Of a stretch of 64,000 bases of DNA, positions 33,003-44,639 are shown piece by piece; the stretch's first letter is position 1, and every line of letters begins with the position of its first letter. The notes under the pieces were generated by a model, which searched no databases, was not told the DNA's origin, and worked only from the letters and a program-made list of their open reading frames with translations. The translations under genes were made by a program, and so were the position numbers. Origin of the DNA: Papio anubis (lineage: Eukaryota > Chordata > Mammalia > Primates > Cercopithecidae); the NCBI RefSeq assembly GCF_008728515.1, contig NC_044986.1, positions 107,682,313 to 107,746,312 of the forward strand. The letters run 5' to 3'.

Positions 33003-33311
33003 TTTTTTTTTTTTTTTTTTTGAGATGAAGTATCGCTCTGTTGCCCAGGCTGCAGAGCCATCTTGGCTCACTGCAACCTCTGCCTCCTGGGTTCAAGCAA
33101 TCCTCATGCCTCAGCCTCCTGAGGTAGCTGGGATTACAGGCGTGTGCTGCTATGCCTGGCTAATTACTTTTGTGTTGTTGTTTGCTTGTTTTTACTAGAG
33201 ATGGGGTTTCAACATGTTGGCCAGGCTGATCTTGAACTCCTGGCCTCAAGTGGTCTGCCCACCTTGGCCTCCCAAAGTGCTGGGATTATAGGTGTGAGCC
33301 ATCACACCCTG
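33003..33311 (-). mobile_element. Alu, minus strand
   Basis: Poly-T of 18, then an Alu reverse complement with an extra T/G-rich linker ('tgtgttgttgtttgcttg'), ending 'gccatcacaccc'. Confidence 0.93.
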
Positions 33312-33458
33312 TGAAAATGATGGTTTAGATGAGAGATAATTTGTCATGGCTGATACCAGAACAAATAAGAAATCCAAAACAATTTGGTCACTTGCCAGTT
33401 TAAGAGAATAGAAAAAGAAAGGCAACCTTAATTTAAGTGGTTAAGTCCATATCCAACA

Positions 33459-33462
<4 letters not shown>

Positions 33463-33490
<28 letters not shown>
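33463..33490 (+). repeat. (T)28 homopolymer
   Basis: An isolated run of 28 T with no Alu body attached. Confidence 0.95.
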
Positions 33491-33496
<6 letters not shown>

Positions 33497-33842
33497 CATA
33501 CTTCTGACAAATTTTCACATTAGATGTCTGTAACTTAGGTAATGAATGTCTGAAATGCATAGGCATATTATGGGATAAATATATTAAAATAGCATGTTTT
33601 CAGGGTTCTTTTCCTAGGTATAAAATAATTTTTCTGGTTATATTTTCATTGTTGAGTACCAGAAAATCAGTAAAAGGAAAGCACAGACAAAACAGCAGTT
33701 CTCCTTGTCATCTCCCAGGTCCTAATCCATAAAAAGAGGATAAGACTTCAAAGGATAATTGCCAGAATTACATAAAACATCTAGTACACATCTGGCACAC
33801 CAGAATTGCCAAATAAACGTTAATTTCCTTTGCTGTAACTCA

Positions 33843-34075
33843 GTGGTTCTGGACTGGGGGTGATTTTGACCCCTCAGGGGACATTGGGCAATTTCTAGAG
33901 CCGTTGTTGCTTGCCACAATGGGGACGGGTAAGGAGTTTACTGGAATCTACTGGGCAGAGGCCAGGGTTCCTGCTCAGCATCCTACAACGCACAGGAGAG
34001 CCTCTCATCACAAAGAGCAACCCGGCACAATATGTCCAGAGTGCTGAGAATGAGAAACCAGCCAGAATTGAAGGT
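33843..34075. mobile_element. hAT-like non-autonomous DNA transposon relic, copy 1
   Basis: 'ctcagtggttctggactggg', 'cctcaggggacattgggcaa', 'ctgggcagaggccagggttcctgc' and 'gtccagagtgctgagaatgagaaacc' match a MER-type family whose second copy is at 55,250-55,450. The two align in order with many substitutions. Family name not assigned. Confidence 0.65.
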
Positions 34076-34079
34076 GCCC

Positions 34080-36185
34080 TTCACATCAAAGCTGTCAATA
34101 TGAAGTGCTTTCAAGTATAACCTAAGATCCCAGAAGGTGAAATTCAAATTTTTTCTCCATCTTGTTGAGGTTGCTTGAAGGTAGGACAGAAGACTGGAGA
34201 GGCAAAATGCAGGAGAAAAACCAGACCACCGTGGGTCTCAAAAGCAGCTCCTGGGATCTCAGTAAAGTGCCCAGTTATTCTGTGATTCTGGGAGAAGCCC
34301 ACAGAGGCCACTGGAGTAGCTGGGTGTCAGAATTCAGATGGAAGGACCTGAGGTTTCTGCAGTCCCAGCTTATATTCACACCTTGGAACATTTGTCCTTA
34401 GCTTGTTTCCAATTTCCTTCCATCCCCTGCTCCCATCACTTGCCCCCAAGTTGTCTTTGCTAAACGGTGAAAAAGGCTTAATGAAAATGACACTATAACT
34501 ACAAAACTCCTGGAGTGCTGTTTTAATAACTAAAGATGCATGCTCACTAATCTGAAAAGAGAAGGGTTCTTTCTGTTGATTTATTTGTACCCAGCATTGC
34601 TGTTATCTGTCGACATAAACAGAAAGCAGAGAGGAGAGCTTCAGGAATTCTGAATCTTCAATAGAGACGACTTTCTCATTTGTTGTTTTAAACTTTAAAA
34701 CAGCAGCAGACCTTTCTGGAAGGGGAGGTGGTGGCCAAAGTATAAATATGTTATGTTGCCAGGAGACGACAAAAAAAAAAATGCAGAATTTTGGAGGTCA
34801 CATACTTCAAGTGGTCAGTCCAGACTTCAAAGTCCAGACTATTTATCCAACCATACAGGATTGTGAAAAAATTCCCTTGATCACACCCCAGTTTAGAGTT
34901 TATGCCTCAACAGTGTCATCTTTGATTATATAAGGCCATGCTATGTGTACAAATATGGATAATTATGGTATGTGTGAGCCAGACAGTGAATCATAATAGC
35001 AAAATAAAACTCTAGTGTGTTTACACACTAAGGCTCACATGTGTTTTTGGTAAACAACAGCGAACACATCCTTTTCTCAAAAAAATAAAAGTAGGAAACA
35101 ATTTCACATGCCATAGTAAAAAAACAAGACGGAAATAGTCACAGACATAATAGAATTTTCTTTCAACATAGCAATCTATGTTGTTGCTAACAGTTTTTTT
35201 TTTAACATTAACAAAATTTTCAACTGAGCTATTGCTATTGACTGAGAAGAGCAAAGCGCTTTTGTTCCAAAGCTGTACTATTTAAGGCAAGTAGTTGTAC
35301 TGTGGAGATCTCTTCCTCAGATTATATCCCTCTAAGAAGCCATGATCAATCCTGCCTCCAATTCAGCAGCTTCAGATAAGATGAGACTCTTTATTCAAAT
35401 CAGAGCCACTCAAATAAGTGAGCCTTTTTGAGACAGCATATTGGTTTCAAGCATATTACAACTAACAGCAAAAACTGAAAAGGACTTTTTCCCATCCCCC
35501 CATCCCTACTGCTGAATGAGATACACTTGAAAATGAGAACCTACTGTTATTAATGAAGAGGCATAGTAATTTTATCTTCATGAAAGCTGCCACTTCAAAC
35601 AATTCTAGAAATAATGGGAGGAGAGGGTATTTCGGTGCCGCCTTTGACTCCTTTACTCCCCAGCCCCATAGATCTGTTGTATGGTGAATTTGACACTGAA
35701 AATCATAGCTTGTAATTTTTTGGTACTTGTAACCTGCATTTAACATGGTAAGTCCCTTTTTCATACCATTAAAATGAATTAAACATCGTTTCAGAGTTAA
35801 CTGTAAATGAATTGCAGATTATGTTCTATAGTAGTTAAATGACTCTAACTAATTCAATGTATTATGTATAATGTTTCAATATTTCTCCTTAATACAATTT
35901 CCACGGAATAATACAAGGTGTGCTGGGGACTAGGGAGGTTACATAAAGTGCTGTTTTTGTCCCATTGTGTTTTTTAGATGCCCCCTCTCGTCCCATTTCC
36001 TAATCCTCTTCTCCCAGCCTTTCTCTGGCCTGCCGTCTGAAGAGCTTTCCCCCTGAAATGTTCACTTCTCACCTATGCTGAAGGAATACTTATTCTGCAG
36101 TCCTGGAATACTCTTCATTTCTGCAAGGTCAGGTTTTCCTAAATATTTAAGGTCTTTGAGTTCCAGATTGTTGCATTTAATGCCA
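34080..36185. other. Unique sequence
   Basis: About 2.1 kb with no recognisable mobile element. A perfect 8-bp-stem palindrome with a TT loop lies at 35,013-35,030. The 100-codon minus frame (35,462-35,764) has no recognised features. Confidence 0.45.
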
Positions 36186-36189
36186 ATTT

Positions 36190-36795
36190 GATGACTCTGC
36201 ATGGATTTCCAACAGACTTCTTGATCTTTCTGTGATCAAAAGAGCTACTAATTCCTCATACTACAGCAAACAGCACCCCCATGCTCCCCCATCCTCCCAG
36301 CTAAACACTTACCAAGTCCTGTCCATGCTAACTCCAAAGTATTTCTCAAATCCAACCCTTGCCTTGCCACCTCTCACCACCACTCCCTTTAGCAATATCC
36401 CCAGCTCATCTCTGGATGCTGTCCAATCTCCATAGAGCAGCTAAAGAGGTCTTTCGTAAGGCACAGACCGCTTGCATCATCATGCTGCTTAATATTAAAG
36501 TCCTCTGCTCATTTCTTGCCGCAGCTGAGATAACTGTGGCCTGCAGGACCTGGGGAGATATGGCTTCCACTCACGTCTCAGACTTCCTCTCCCCTCTCTC
36601 TGCTCCTTCATCCCCACACTGCAGCCATATTGGCGTCCTGCTGTCCTCGGACTGAGCCAAGAGCATTCCTGTGTTGGGGCCTCTGCCCTGTCTCTTCCAT
36701 CTGCTTAGAGTGCTTCCCCCTCACTGCTCCCCACCCCCCACCCCCAATCGACTCCTGCATGGCTGCCGCCATGCCACACACTTGGTACTTTTAGA
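36190..36795 (+). mobile_element. L2 3' region
   Basis: 'tgcatcatcatgctgcttaa', 'tattaaagtcctctgctc', 'cactgcagccatattggcg', 'ttggggcctctgccctgtctc' and 'gcttagagtgcttccccc' follow the L2 3' end. The open frames here belong to this relic and are not a gene. Confidence 0.65.
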
Positions 36796-36799
36796 GTGA

Positions 36800-36995
36800 T
36801 ATGATTTGGCCCACAATCCAGGGAGAACTTGAAGTTCATTCAGTACAGTGAAGAGTACACCAGATTTAGATTTGGAGATCTGAGCTAGGCCTGGCTCTGT
36901 TGCCTCTAACTAACTGGCTAAGTTACTTGATAGGCCTGAGGCTCTGAGTATTCTGCTGTTAAGAGAGGATGTTCAACTCATCACCTAGAGAGAGG
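36800..36995 (+). repeat. MIR
   Basis: 'agtacagtgaagagtacacc', 'gatctgagctaggcctggctctg' and 'taactggctaagttacttg' follow the MIR core. Confidence 0.65.
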
Positions 36996-37181
36996 CTAGT
37001 GACTTAGTCTTCAAACCAACAGTTCTAGAGCTGTTATTCTACTAAACATGTTGGAAGAACAACACTTTATGCAAGAATCTCAAGCAGTTAGAGGTAACAG
37101 TTATAATCTCTAGGGCTTCGCAGTTAATTTAAGTTAAAAAAAGTCAGAAGAAATGGTGTAATTTTCACCCCTTGACCCTGC

Positions 37182-37358
37182 TTTTTTATTTTTATTTATT
37201 TATTTTTTTTCAATGAGACAGCATCTAGCTATGTTCTCCAGGCTAGACTGCAATGATGCAAACATAGCTCACTGCAGCCTCGAACCCCTGGGCTCAAGTG
37301 ATCCTCCTGCCTTAGCCTCCCAAGGAGGACAATGGGTGTGTGCCATTGTGCCCAGCAT
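37182..37358 (-). mobile_element. Partial Alu, minus strand
   Basis: T/A-rich tail, 'gagacagcatctagctatgttctccaggc' and 'cctgccttagcctcccaagg', ending 'gtgccattgtgcccagc'. Roughly one arm. First of four adjacent Alus. Confidence 0.85.
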
Positions 37359-37381
37359 CACCTAATCAAAAAAAAATTTAT

Positions 37382-37684
37382 GGCCGGGCGTGGTGGCTCA
37401 TGCCTGTAATTCCAACACTTTGGGAGGCCGAGGAGGGTAGATCATGAGGTCAAGAGATCGAGACCACCCTGACCAACATGGTGAAACCCCGTCTCTACTA
37501 AAAATACAAAAATTAGCTAGACATGGTGGCACACGCTTGTAGTCCCAGCTACTTAGGAGGCTGAGGCAGAAGAATCACCTGAACCCAGGAGGAAGAGGTT
37601 GCAGCAGGCTGAGATCACCCCATTGCACTCCAGCCTGGCGACAGAGCAAGACTCAGTCTCAAAAAAAAAAAAAAAAAAAAAAAA
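37382..37684 (+). mobile_element. Alu (AluSc-like), plus strand
   Basis: It starts 'ggccgggcgtggtggctcat', includes 'gatcgagaccaccctgacc', and has an A tail of about 24 that abuts the next Alu directly. Confidence 0.95.
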
Positions 37685-37971
37685 GGCTGGGCGTGGTACC
37701 TCACATCTGTAATCCCAGCACTTTGGGAGGCTGAGGCAGGCAGATCATGAGATCAGGAGTTCAACACCAGCCTGGCCAACATGGTGAAACCCCATCACCA
37801 CTAAACATACAAAAATTAGCCAGGCGTGGTGGTGGGAGCCTATAGTCCCAACTACTCGGGAGGCTGAGGCAGGAGAATTGCTTGAACCCAGGAGGCAGAG
37901 GTTGTAGTGAGCCAAGAGTGTGCCACTGCACTCCAGCCTGGGCAACAGAGCAAGACTCCATCTCAAAAAAA
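37685..37971 (+). mobile_element. Alu, plus strand, tandem to the previous one
   Basis: It starts 'ggctgggcgtggtacctcac' immediately at the end of the preceding A tail, so it probably inserted into that tail. Confidence 0.95.
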
Positions 37972-38002
37972 AAATTAATTTTATTTTTAACCTTTAGTCA
38001 TT

Positions 38003-38284
38003 TTGCAGACAGGGTCTTGCTCTGTCACCCAAGGCAGTGGCACAATCATGTCTCACTGTAGCTTCAACCTCTTGGGCTCAAATGATCCTCCCACCTCAGC
38101 CTCCCAAGTAACTGGGATCACAGGAGCACACCACTACACCTGGCTAATCTTTCCATGTTTTGTAGAGATGGAGTCTTGCTATATTGCTCAGGATGGTCTT
38201 GAACTAACTCCTAGGCTCGAGTGTGGCTCCCACCTTAGCCTCCCAAAGTGCTGGAATTACAGTCATGAACCACTTCACCTGGCC
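38003..38284 (-). mobile_element. Alu (AluJ-like), minus strand
   Basis: A diverged reverse complement ('cagacagggtcttgctctg ... catgaaccacttcacctggcc'). It forms an inverted pair with the two plus Alus just before it. Confidence 0.92.
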
Positions 38285-38503
38285 ATCTAACTTCTATTTA
38301 AACTAAAGCTTGTTGATGTTGTGAGTTTTGGAAGGAATAGACCTGATAACTGTATCCACACTACATTATATAAGCATATGCATCTAATGTGTAATTACCT
38401 ATATGAAGTCTGTCAAATATTTTGAGTATTAAATAATGAATGTGATTTTTAGGACTTCTTTGTGTTATCTTTATAAATAACTGAATTTTTAAAACATAAA
38501 TCT

Positions 38504-38811
38504 GGCCGGGTGCGGTGGCTCACGCCTGTAATCCCAGCACTTTGGGAGGCCAAGGCGGGTGGATCACTTGAGGTCAGGAGTTCAAGACCAGCCTGGCCAA
38601 CGTGGCAAAACCCCCGTCTCTACTAAAAATATAAAAATTAGTTGGGCATGGTGGCGCGAGTCTGTAATCCCAGCTCCTTGGTAGGCTGAGGCAGGAGAAT
38701 CGCTTGAAACCAGGAGGCGGAGGAGGTTGCAGTGAGCCGAGATCACACCACTGTACTCCAGCCTGGGTGACAGAGCGAGACTCCGTCTCAAACAAACAAA
38801 CAAACAATAAC
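38504..38811 (+). mobile_element. Alu (AluS-like), plus strand, (CAAA)n tail
   Basis: Full length. The target duplication 'aaaacataaatct' is exact at 38,491-38,503 and 38,815-38,827. Confidence 0.96.
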
Positions 38812-38827
38812 AAAAAAACATAAATCT

Positions 38828-39604
38828 ATAAATTCAATATAATATAATAAAATAAACAAAATATTTTGTTGGAAACAATGAATTTGGGATAAATGTACTA
38901 CAAAACAAGGACATACAAGATTGTTAAAAATGAGATCATGAGGTACAAAGCAATGGTTTTTACAATGTGATTTCATCTCATTAATTTCTACGGTGAAGTC
39001 GTGAGATTAATCCTACTTTCTAAATGCACACTTAGCGTAAATCGCAAAAATAATTGGCTACTCCCTGATTTTGACTACAGTGACCCATTACCTAAGCTTA
39101 TATCTTTCTTCTTATCCTGCCTTTTTTTTTAATTGTAAGAGGTGATTTGGGACTACAAACTCGGAAAAAATATTCACAGCCACATTATAAAAACATTATA
39201 GGCAGGATTCATCTCTTGCTCCTTTGAGAGTAAGAACTTTCATTTGTGGAACTTTGGAATGTACAAGCAAGATGTTCATTCATGTTTTACAATGCTGATT
39301 AACAATTGCTTAGCACTTTACCAGGGAGAATCTTTTTCCTGAGTGTTTATCACCCTATTCTGTAATACAGTTGAGGGCCCACATCAATGGTACCTATTCC
39401 TTCCTGGCCCAGAGGAACACACACATTTAATCTGAATGCACTGAGTACCACAGCTGAGTGGAGAAAGGATTAGGGAGGCAATTAAGAATAAAAATAAAAT
39501 CCTTGCAATTGAATGACACAGCATATATTTCCCTACAAATGAAAATGAGAAAATAATGCATCTGTGAACTTGCAGCCTTCACTTCTTTCACTATGCATAT
39601 TCCT
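38828..39604. other. Unique AT-rich sequence
   Basis: No element is recognised. Confidence 0.45.
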
Positions 39605-39905
39605 CTTATGAGGGGTTCTCCAAGTGTAGTCTGAGAGCCCTGAGAGCAATCGGGCGGTCTGCAAAGTCAAAACTATTCTCTGAGTATCAGATGAAAAACT
39701 GGATATACCCCCAACATAAATACAGTCTTTGGGAGATGCGGAGGTTTTGTGTTTCCTTATTCTCTACATATCCAGTGAAATAATATACAGTTCTACAAAT
39801 CTCTGACCTAGGGTTTGTTTGGTTCACACAAATAGCTCGGGAGCCCTGAAGCTTGCTTAACCAACCCCTGATAAAACAGTAATTCACTGAATTGAGTCAA
39901 AAATC
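39605..39905. mobile_element. hAT-Charlie-like DNA transposon relic
   Basis: The left end 'ggggttctccaagtgtagtctgagagcc' type text and 'ggtctgcaaagtcaaaactattctc' match a known non-autonomous hAT pattern. The right part is less certain. Confidence 0.5.
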
Positions 39906-40206
39906 TGTATCGACTTTAATGTACAAGTCTCTTTAGGATGAATGTCTTGCTACACTGGTTTGTTAAATTAGGGGGACTAAAACTTTACAGAGGTTTCAGT
40001 CTTTGATGATGGGAATTGAACCCTAGCAAGCAGGATGCTTTAAGTGCATGTGTAGACAAACGGTCTAAGTGCAATTTAAGTATATTTATACTTAAGTATC
40101 ATAGTGGTTAATCTGTGAATTATTCTAACTATGAATATAATGCAAATGATACATAAGGGGATAAACCAGGCCAAAAGTACCCAGGTAAACACTCCCGTTC
40201 GCTTTA

Positions 40207-40378
40207 AACCAGTCTTTCTCAGCCTTGCTGCAAAGTGGAGTCACAGGGAGCTTTAAGTTATACCAACTATTGAAGTCCACCCTATGAGATTCCAACTTAA
40301 TTGGTCTGGGATGCAACGTGGTTAAGCATGTGGATTTTTTTAAGTTCCACAGATGATTCTAATGTGTGGCCAAGGTAG
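40207..40378. mobile_element. MER5A-like hAT relic
   Basis: Near-palindromic ends: 'accagtctttctcagccttg' on the left and 'gattctaatgtgtggccaagg' on the right, with 'gagattccaacttaattggtctggg' in the middle. This is the arrangement of MER5A. Confidence 0.7.
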
Positions 40379-40875
40379 CAAATTATTGCTTTAGGGACAT
40401 GTAAATTCTCCTCTTTTCTCTGCATGTTTCATCATTGTTCAGTCTTGACCCTTGAATTCTTGCAGCTCTTGAACTTCTACCATGAAACCCAGCATTCGAT
40501 GACTTCTAAGATTCTTAGACCGCTACATGGAGGTTGGATCTTTTCAGGTCCTCTTTCCACAACTGGCTGCAAAAGCTCGCCACTTACCTCTAAGGCAGCC
40601 CATCTTCTCATATCCTATCTGCTTCAATAATTTGACACTACTGATCTGTCCTCAACTTCCACTCTGCCTTTCCTCGGGCATTTGACAAAAGTTCCCCTTG
40701 CCCTAAAGTCTTGAACCAGCCCTGCCAGGACACACCCACCCCTCCCCTGCCATCCTCAGTCCTGGCTCCAGAGACCCTAGTGTGCCAAACCCTGCTCATC
40801 TGTAAGAAGAGGTTAGTCGGATACTGCCTTAAACTTCTGTCTTCAGCAGAATACAGGGCGTAAATGTGGTCATTG
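40379..40875. other. Unique C-rich segment
   Basis: No repeat is assigned. 40,700-40,800 is C-rich ('cacccacccctcccctgcc'). A 68-codon open frame at 40,424-40,630 has no support. Confidence 0.35.
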
Positions 40876-40888
40876 AAAACATGACTGG

Positions 40889-41201
40889 GGCTGGGTGCAA
40901 AGGCTCAGGCCTCACCTGTAATCCCAGTACTTTGGGAGGCTGAGGTGGGCAGATTGTTTGAGGTCAGGAGTTTGAGACCAGCTTGGTCTCATGGAGAAAC
41001 TCCGTCTCTACTAAAAATACAAAAATTAGCTGGGCACGGTGGCATGCGCCTGTTATCCCACCTACTCAGGAGGCTGACGCAAGAGACTCACTTGAACCCA
41101 GGAGGTGGAGGGTGCAGTGAGCCGAGATTGCGCCACTGCCCTCCAGCCTAGGTGGCAGAGGGAGACTCCGTCTCAAAACAAACAAACAAAAAAAAACAAA
41201 A
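40889..41201 (+). mobile_element. Alu, plus strand
   Basis: It starts 'ggctgggtgcaaaggctcagg' with an 8-bp duplication near the head, and has a CAAA-rich tail. Flanks 'aaaacatgactgg' and 'aaaaccatgaccagg' are the probable target duplication. Confidence 0.94.
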
Positions 41202-41583
41202 AAACCATGACCAGGCTATTTAGGATTTCCAGATGTGCATATTTCTACAAGAAAGCATTTAGGTATATCTGATATTTTTGGAGGCTGAAGAAATAAATAG
41301 AAAGAAAATCATGTTATTTTTATTGTGAAAATATAATGGATATACTTATGAAAAACATGTTCTTTATATAATTAATAGGTATGCTATTTTGTGGTCACTT
41401 ACTTGGACCCTCAAATCCACAGGTGCTCTGGAATAACATCAGAACATATTTCAGATCTTTAACTCAAACAGAATGAACCAATTGGAATGTTCTAGGATAC
41501 CATTCTTTAATATCATGGAAATTTGACTTATTAGTCTTCAAGGAAGGGTGACCTATGGGAGTGCTTTTAAAAATCCTTACTTT

Positions 41584-41889
41584 CACTGGGCACAGTGGCT
41601 CATGCCTGTAATCCCAGCACTTTGGGAGGTTAAGGTGGGCAGATCACTTGAGTCCAGGAGTTCAAGACCAGCCTGGGCAAGATGGCAAAAAACCTGTCTG
41701 TATTAAAAATACAAAAAATTTGCTGGGCATGGTGGCACACGCCTATAGTCCCAGCTACTCAGAGGGCTGAAGTGGGAGGATTGCTTGAGCCCAAAAGGTC
41801 AAGTCTTCAGTGAGCCGTGATTGCACCACTGTACTCCAACCTGGGCAACACAGTGAGACCCTGTCTCAAAAAAAACAAAAACAAAAACA
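41584..41889 (+). mobile_element. Alu, plus strand
   Basis: 'actgggcacagtggctcatg' to 'gaccctgtctcaaaa' plus a CAAAA tail. 'cttactttc' before and 'attactttc' after. Confidence 0.94.
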
Positions 41890-41899
41890 TTACTTTCTA

Positions 41900-42570
41900 C
41901 TTCCTGAATTACCATGAAGGAGCATAAATACAATTTTGAAGAGGTTCCTGTGGTCAGAGGGGTAAACTGTCATATTCCAAAGCAAAGTAAAGACATCTTA
42001 AAAGTAAAACTTCTTCCAAGTGAGCTGTGCTTATTAAGTACCAAATGGGATCCAATTTATTTGCAGTATTTCATCTAATGCAGTCAGAGGGCATAGCAGT
42101 TCTGACGACGTCTGATGAAGGAGGATCTCTGTTTACTTCCACCACTCCTTCTCCCTGGATTAAAACACCACGAACTTTCTGCTCTTTGCTTTTCTTGAAT
42201 AAGTTACCAAAAAAGAGCAGAACTGAGTCAACACCAAACTGCCCTTTGGATAACCAAGATGGAGCAGATTTACCTTGGAACATGATTTTGAATTCAAGCC
42301 ATGAACTACACTGGAGGAATGCTTTACATCTCTAATTATTCATTTTGGATTTCCAATTTTGACACAAGGTAATATTCGCATGTTTCATTTATTACTAATC
42401 ATTCAGTCCATTTTTTTCCTTTTTTAAACTGCTTTTTTTTCCTTTCTGTCTCTGTACACTAACTCTGAATAACTGTAGTAGCCCCCTATTTCTGTTAATC
42501 ATTTATCTTGAAAATGGAAGACAACAGAGTCAGATTAGCACAGAATTAACACAGTAGGAATCAACATGAA
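41900..42570. other. Unique sequence
   Basis: No repeat is seen. A 102-codon plus open frame (42,027-42,335) holds three CpGs but lacks a credible start or splice context. Coding is not supported. Confidence 0.35.
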
Positions 42571-42586
42571 GAAAAACTAGGTTTCA

Positions 42587-42861
42587 ACTAGGCACAGTGG
42601 CTCATGCCTATAATCTCAGCAACTTTGGGAGGCCAAAGTGGGAGGACTGTTTGAGCCCAGGAGTTCGGGACCAGCCTGGGCAATATGGAGGAACTCCATC
42701 TCTACAAAAAATACAAAAATTAGCTGAGCATGGTGGTGTGTGCCTCTGGTCCCAGCTACTAGGGAGGCTGAGGTGAGAGGATGGCTTGAGTCTGGGAGGT
42801 GGAGGCTGCAGTGAGCTGAGATTGTGCCACTATACTCCAGTCTGCGTGATAGAACCAGATG
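42587..42861 (+). mobile_element. Alu A of a two-Alu site, plus strand
   Basis: 'ctaggcacagtggctcatgc', with the non-standard 'cagcaactttgggagg' (one extra A). It is preceded by 'gaaaaactaggtttca' (42,571-42,586). The tail is replaced by the large GA array. Confidence 0.93.
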
Positions 42862-43149
42862 AAAGAAAGGAAAAGGAAGAAAGGGAAGGGAAGGGGGAGA
42901 GAGAGAGAAGGAAGGAAGGAAGGAAGGAAGGAAGGAAGGAAGGAAGGAAGGAAGGAAGGAAGGAAGGAAGGAAGGAGGGAAGGGAGGGAGGGAGGGAGGG
43001 AAAGTAAGAGGAAGGAAGGAAAGGAAGGGAAGAAGGAAGGAGAGAGGGAGGGAAAGTAAGAGAAAGAAAGGAAGGAAGGGAGGGAGAGAGGGAGGGAGGG
43101 AGGGAGGGAGAGAGGGAGGGTGGAAGCGAAGGAGGGAGGGAGGGAGAGA
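42862..43149 (+). repeat. Large (GGAA)n/(GGGA)n array
   Basis: About 290 bp of pure purine: 16 or more AAGG units at 42,909-42,976, then GGGA-rich blocks. It is the longest simple-sequence array in the window. Confidence 0.96.
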
Positions 43150-43166
43150 GAAAGACTAGGTTTCAG

Positions 43167-43470
43167 CTAGGCATGGTGTCTCAAGCCTATAATAGCAGCA
43201 ACTTTGGGAGGCCAAGGCAGGAGGATCGCTTCAGACCAGGAGTTCAAGACCAGCCTTGGCAATGTAGCGAGACAGACACTATCTCTACAAAAAATTTTTT
43301 AAAAATTAAAAAAAAAAAAAGCTGGTCATGGTGGTGCATGCCTATAGTCCCAGTTACCTGAGGGGCTGAGGCACGAGGATCCCTTGAGCCCAGGAGGACA
43401 AGGTTATAGTGAGCTATGACTGAGCCACTGTACTCTAGCCTAGGAGACAAAGTGGGATCCTGTCCCTAAA
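43167..43470 (+). mobile_element. Alu B of a two-Alu site, plus strand
   Basis: 'ctaggcatggtgtctcaagc', with the same unusual 'cagcaactttgggagg' as Alu A. It is preceded by 'gaaagactaggtttca' (43,150-43,165) and followed by 'aactaggttt' (43,483-43,492). Confidence 0.92.
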
Positions 43471-43734
43471 AAGACAAAAACCAACTAGGTTTGAGGCAAA
43501 TGACACTGCTTTGTAGGTCAGTTTCTGCAACTAAAATATGGAGACACTCTGGACTGGCTCTGACTACATGACTGGGGGGTCCAGTTCACACTGAAAATGT
43601 GGTGTCTCTTGTTCCAAATTATGAAGGATCACAGCAGAACCATAGCAGAGCATTAATCCAAGTGTGCAGCGCTTCTAAGCACAGGTGACATGCCCATGAA
43701 GCTAATTCTAATAGTACATCTTTCATGGCATAAG

Positions 43735-43790
43735 AGTGAGGAACAAGTAACATATGTAAAGTGCTAAGTATAGTGTCTGGCACATGTAAG
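43735..43790 (+). repeat. MIR 3' end, left part (split by Alu)
   Basis: 'gtaaagtgctaagtatagtgtctggcac' type MIR text. It continues at 44,131 with 'ttcttaataaacattaac'. Confidence 0.7.
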
Positions 43791-44120
43791 GTTTTTTTTG
43801 TTTTGTTTTGTTTTGTTTTGTTTTGTTTTGACATGGAGTCACGCTCTGTTGCTCTGATATCCAGGCTGGAGTGCAATGGCACACTCTTGGCTCATGGCAA
43901 CCTCTGTCTTCTGGGTTCAAGCAATTCTCCTGCCTCAGCCTCCTGAGTAGATGGGACTACAAGTGCATGCCGCCACGCCTGGTTAAGTTTTGTATTTTTA
44001 GTAGAGATGAGGTTTCGCCATGTTGGCCAGGCTGGTCTCAAACTCCAGACTTCAAGTGATCCACCCACTTTGGCCTCCCAAAATGTTGGGATTACAGGCG
44101 TGAGCCACTGCACCCAACCC
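43791..44120 (-). mobile_element. Alu, minus strand, (TTTTG)n tail
   Basis: A tail of about six GTTTT units, then the full Alu reverse complement. The target duplication 'cacatgtaag' is exact at 43,781-43,790 and 44,121-44,130, within MIR. Confidence 0.96.
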
Positions 44121-44159
44121 CACATGTAAGTTCTTAATAAACATTAACTATTTAAAACA

Positions 44160-44580
44160 TACTATTTCTGTTACTTTGCATTCCATATTATGGACTTCCC
44201 AATTGGCTTGTTTATGTCTTCTTGCACATTCCTTTACCAATACCATCCGTTCATTCTGTAAGTATTTGCAACTGGCAAGGCTAGCAAAACTTCTGCATTC
44301 TGAAATGGCCTCCCTCTTTGTCTCCCTGGCAAACTCCAATCCATGTTTTAAATTCAATGGAAGCTTCCCTTCCTTTCAGATGCCTTCCCTGATCTTATTA
44401 GACAGAAAGCTTCTCTTCATTATCCATTGCATATTGTTTATAATAGCACCAACCATCCCATGTATGCAAATACTTATCTAATATATAATTCTCTTCCCTA
44501 TAACTCTGAAGCTCCTCCTGAACAGAAACACATAGATGGTACCTAATTAATAGTTGATGGACGAGTGAATGAATGATTTT
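44160..44580 (+). mobile_element. L2-like 3' fragment
   Basis: 'cctccctctttgtctccctgg', 'cttcctttcagatgccttccctgatc' and the ending 'gatggtacctaattaatag ... gtgaatgaatg' follow the L2 3' end. Diverged. Open frames here are not genes. Confidence 0.5.
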
Positions 44581-44639
44581 TAAAATTCCTTGCAAGTGTA
44601 TCATCAAAGATCCATTTGCCTTCCTAGCCATTACACTCA

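Noticed and set aside
42027..42335. 102-codon plus open frame as a gene
   Set aside because: There is no start context, splice site or recognised motif; the CpG content is only slightly raised.
42786..43059. Possible arginine/lysine-rich repeat protein
   Set aside because: It is simple translation of the GGAA/GGGA microsatellite.
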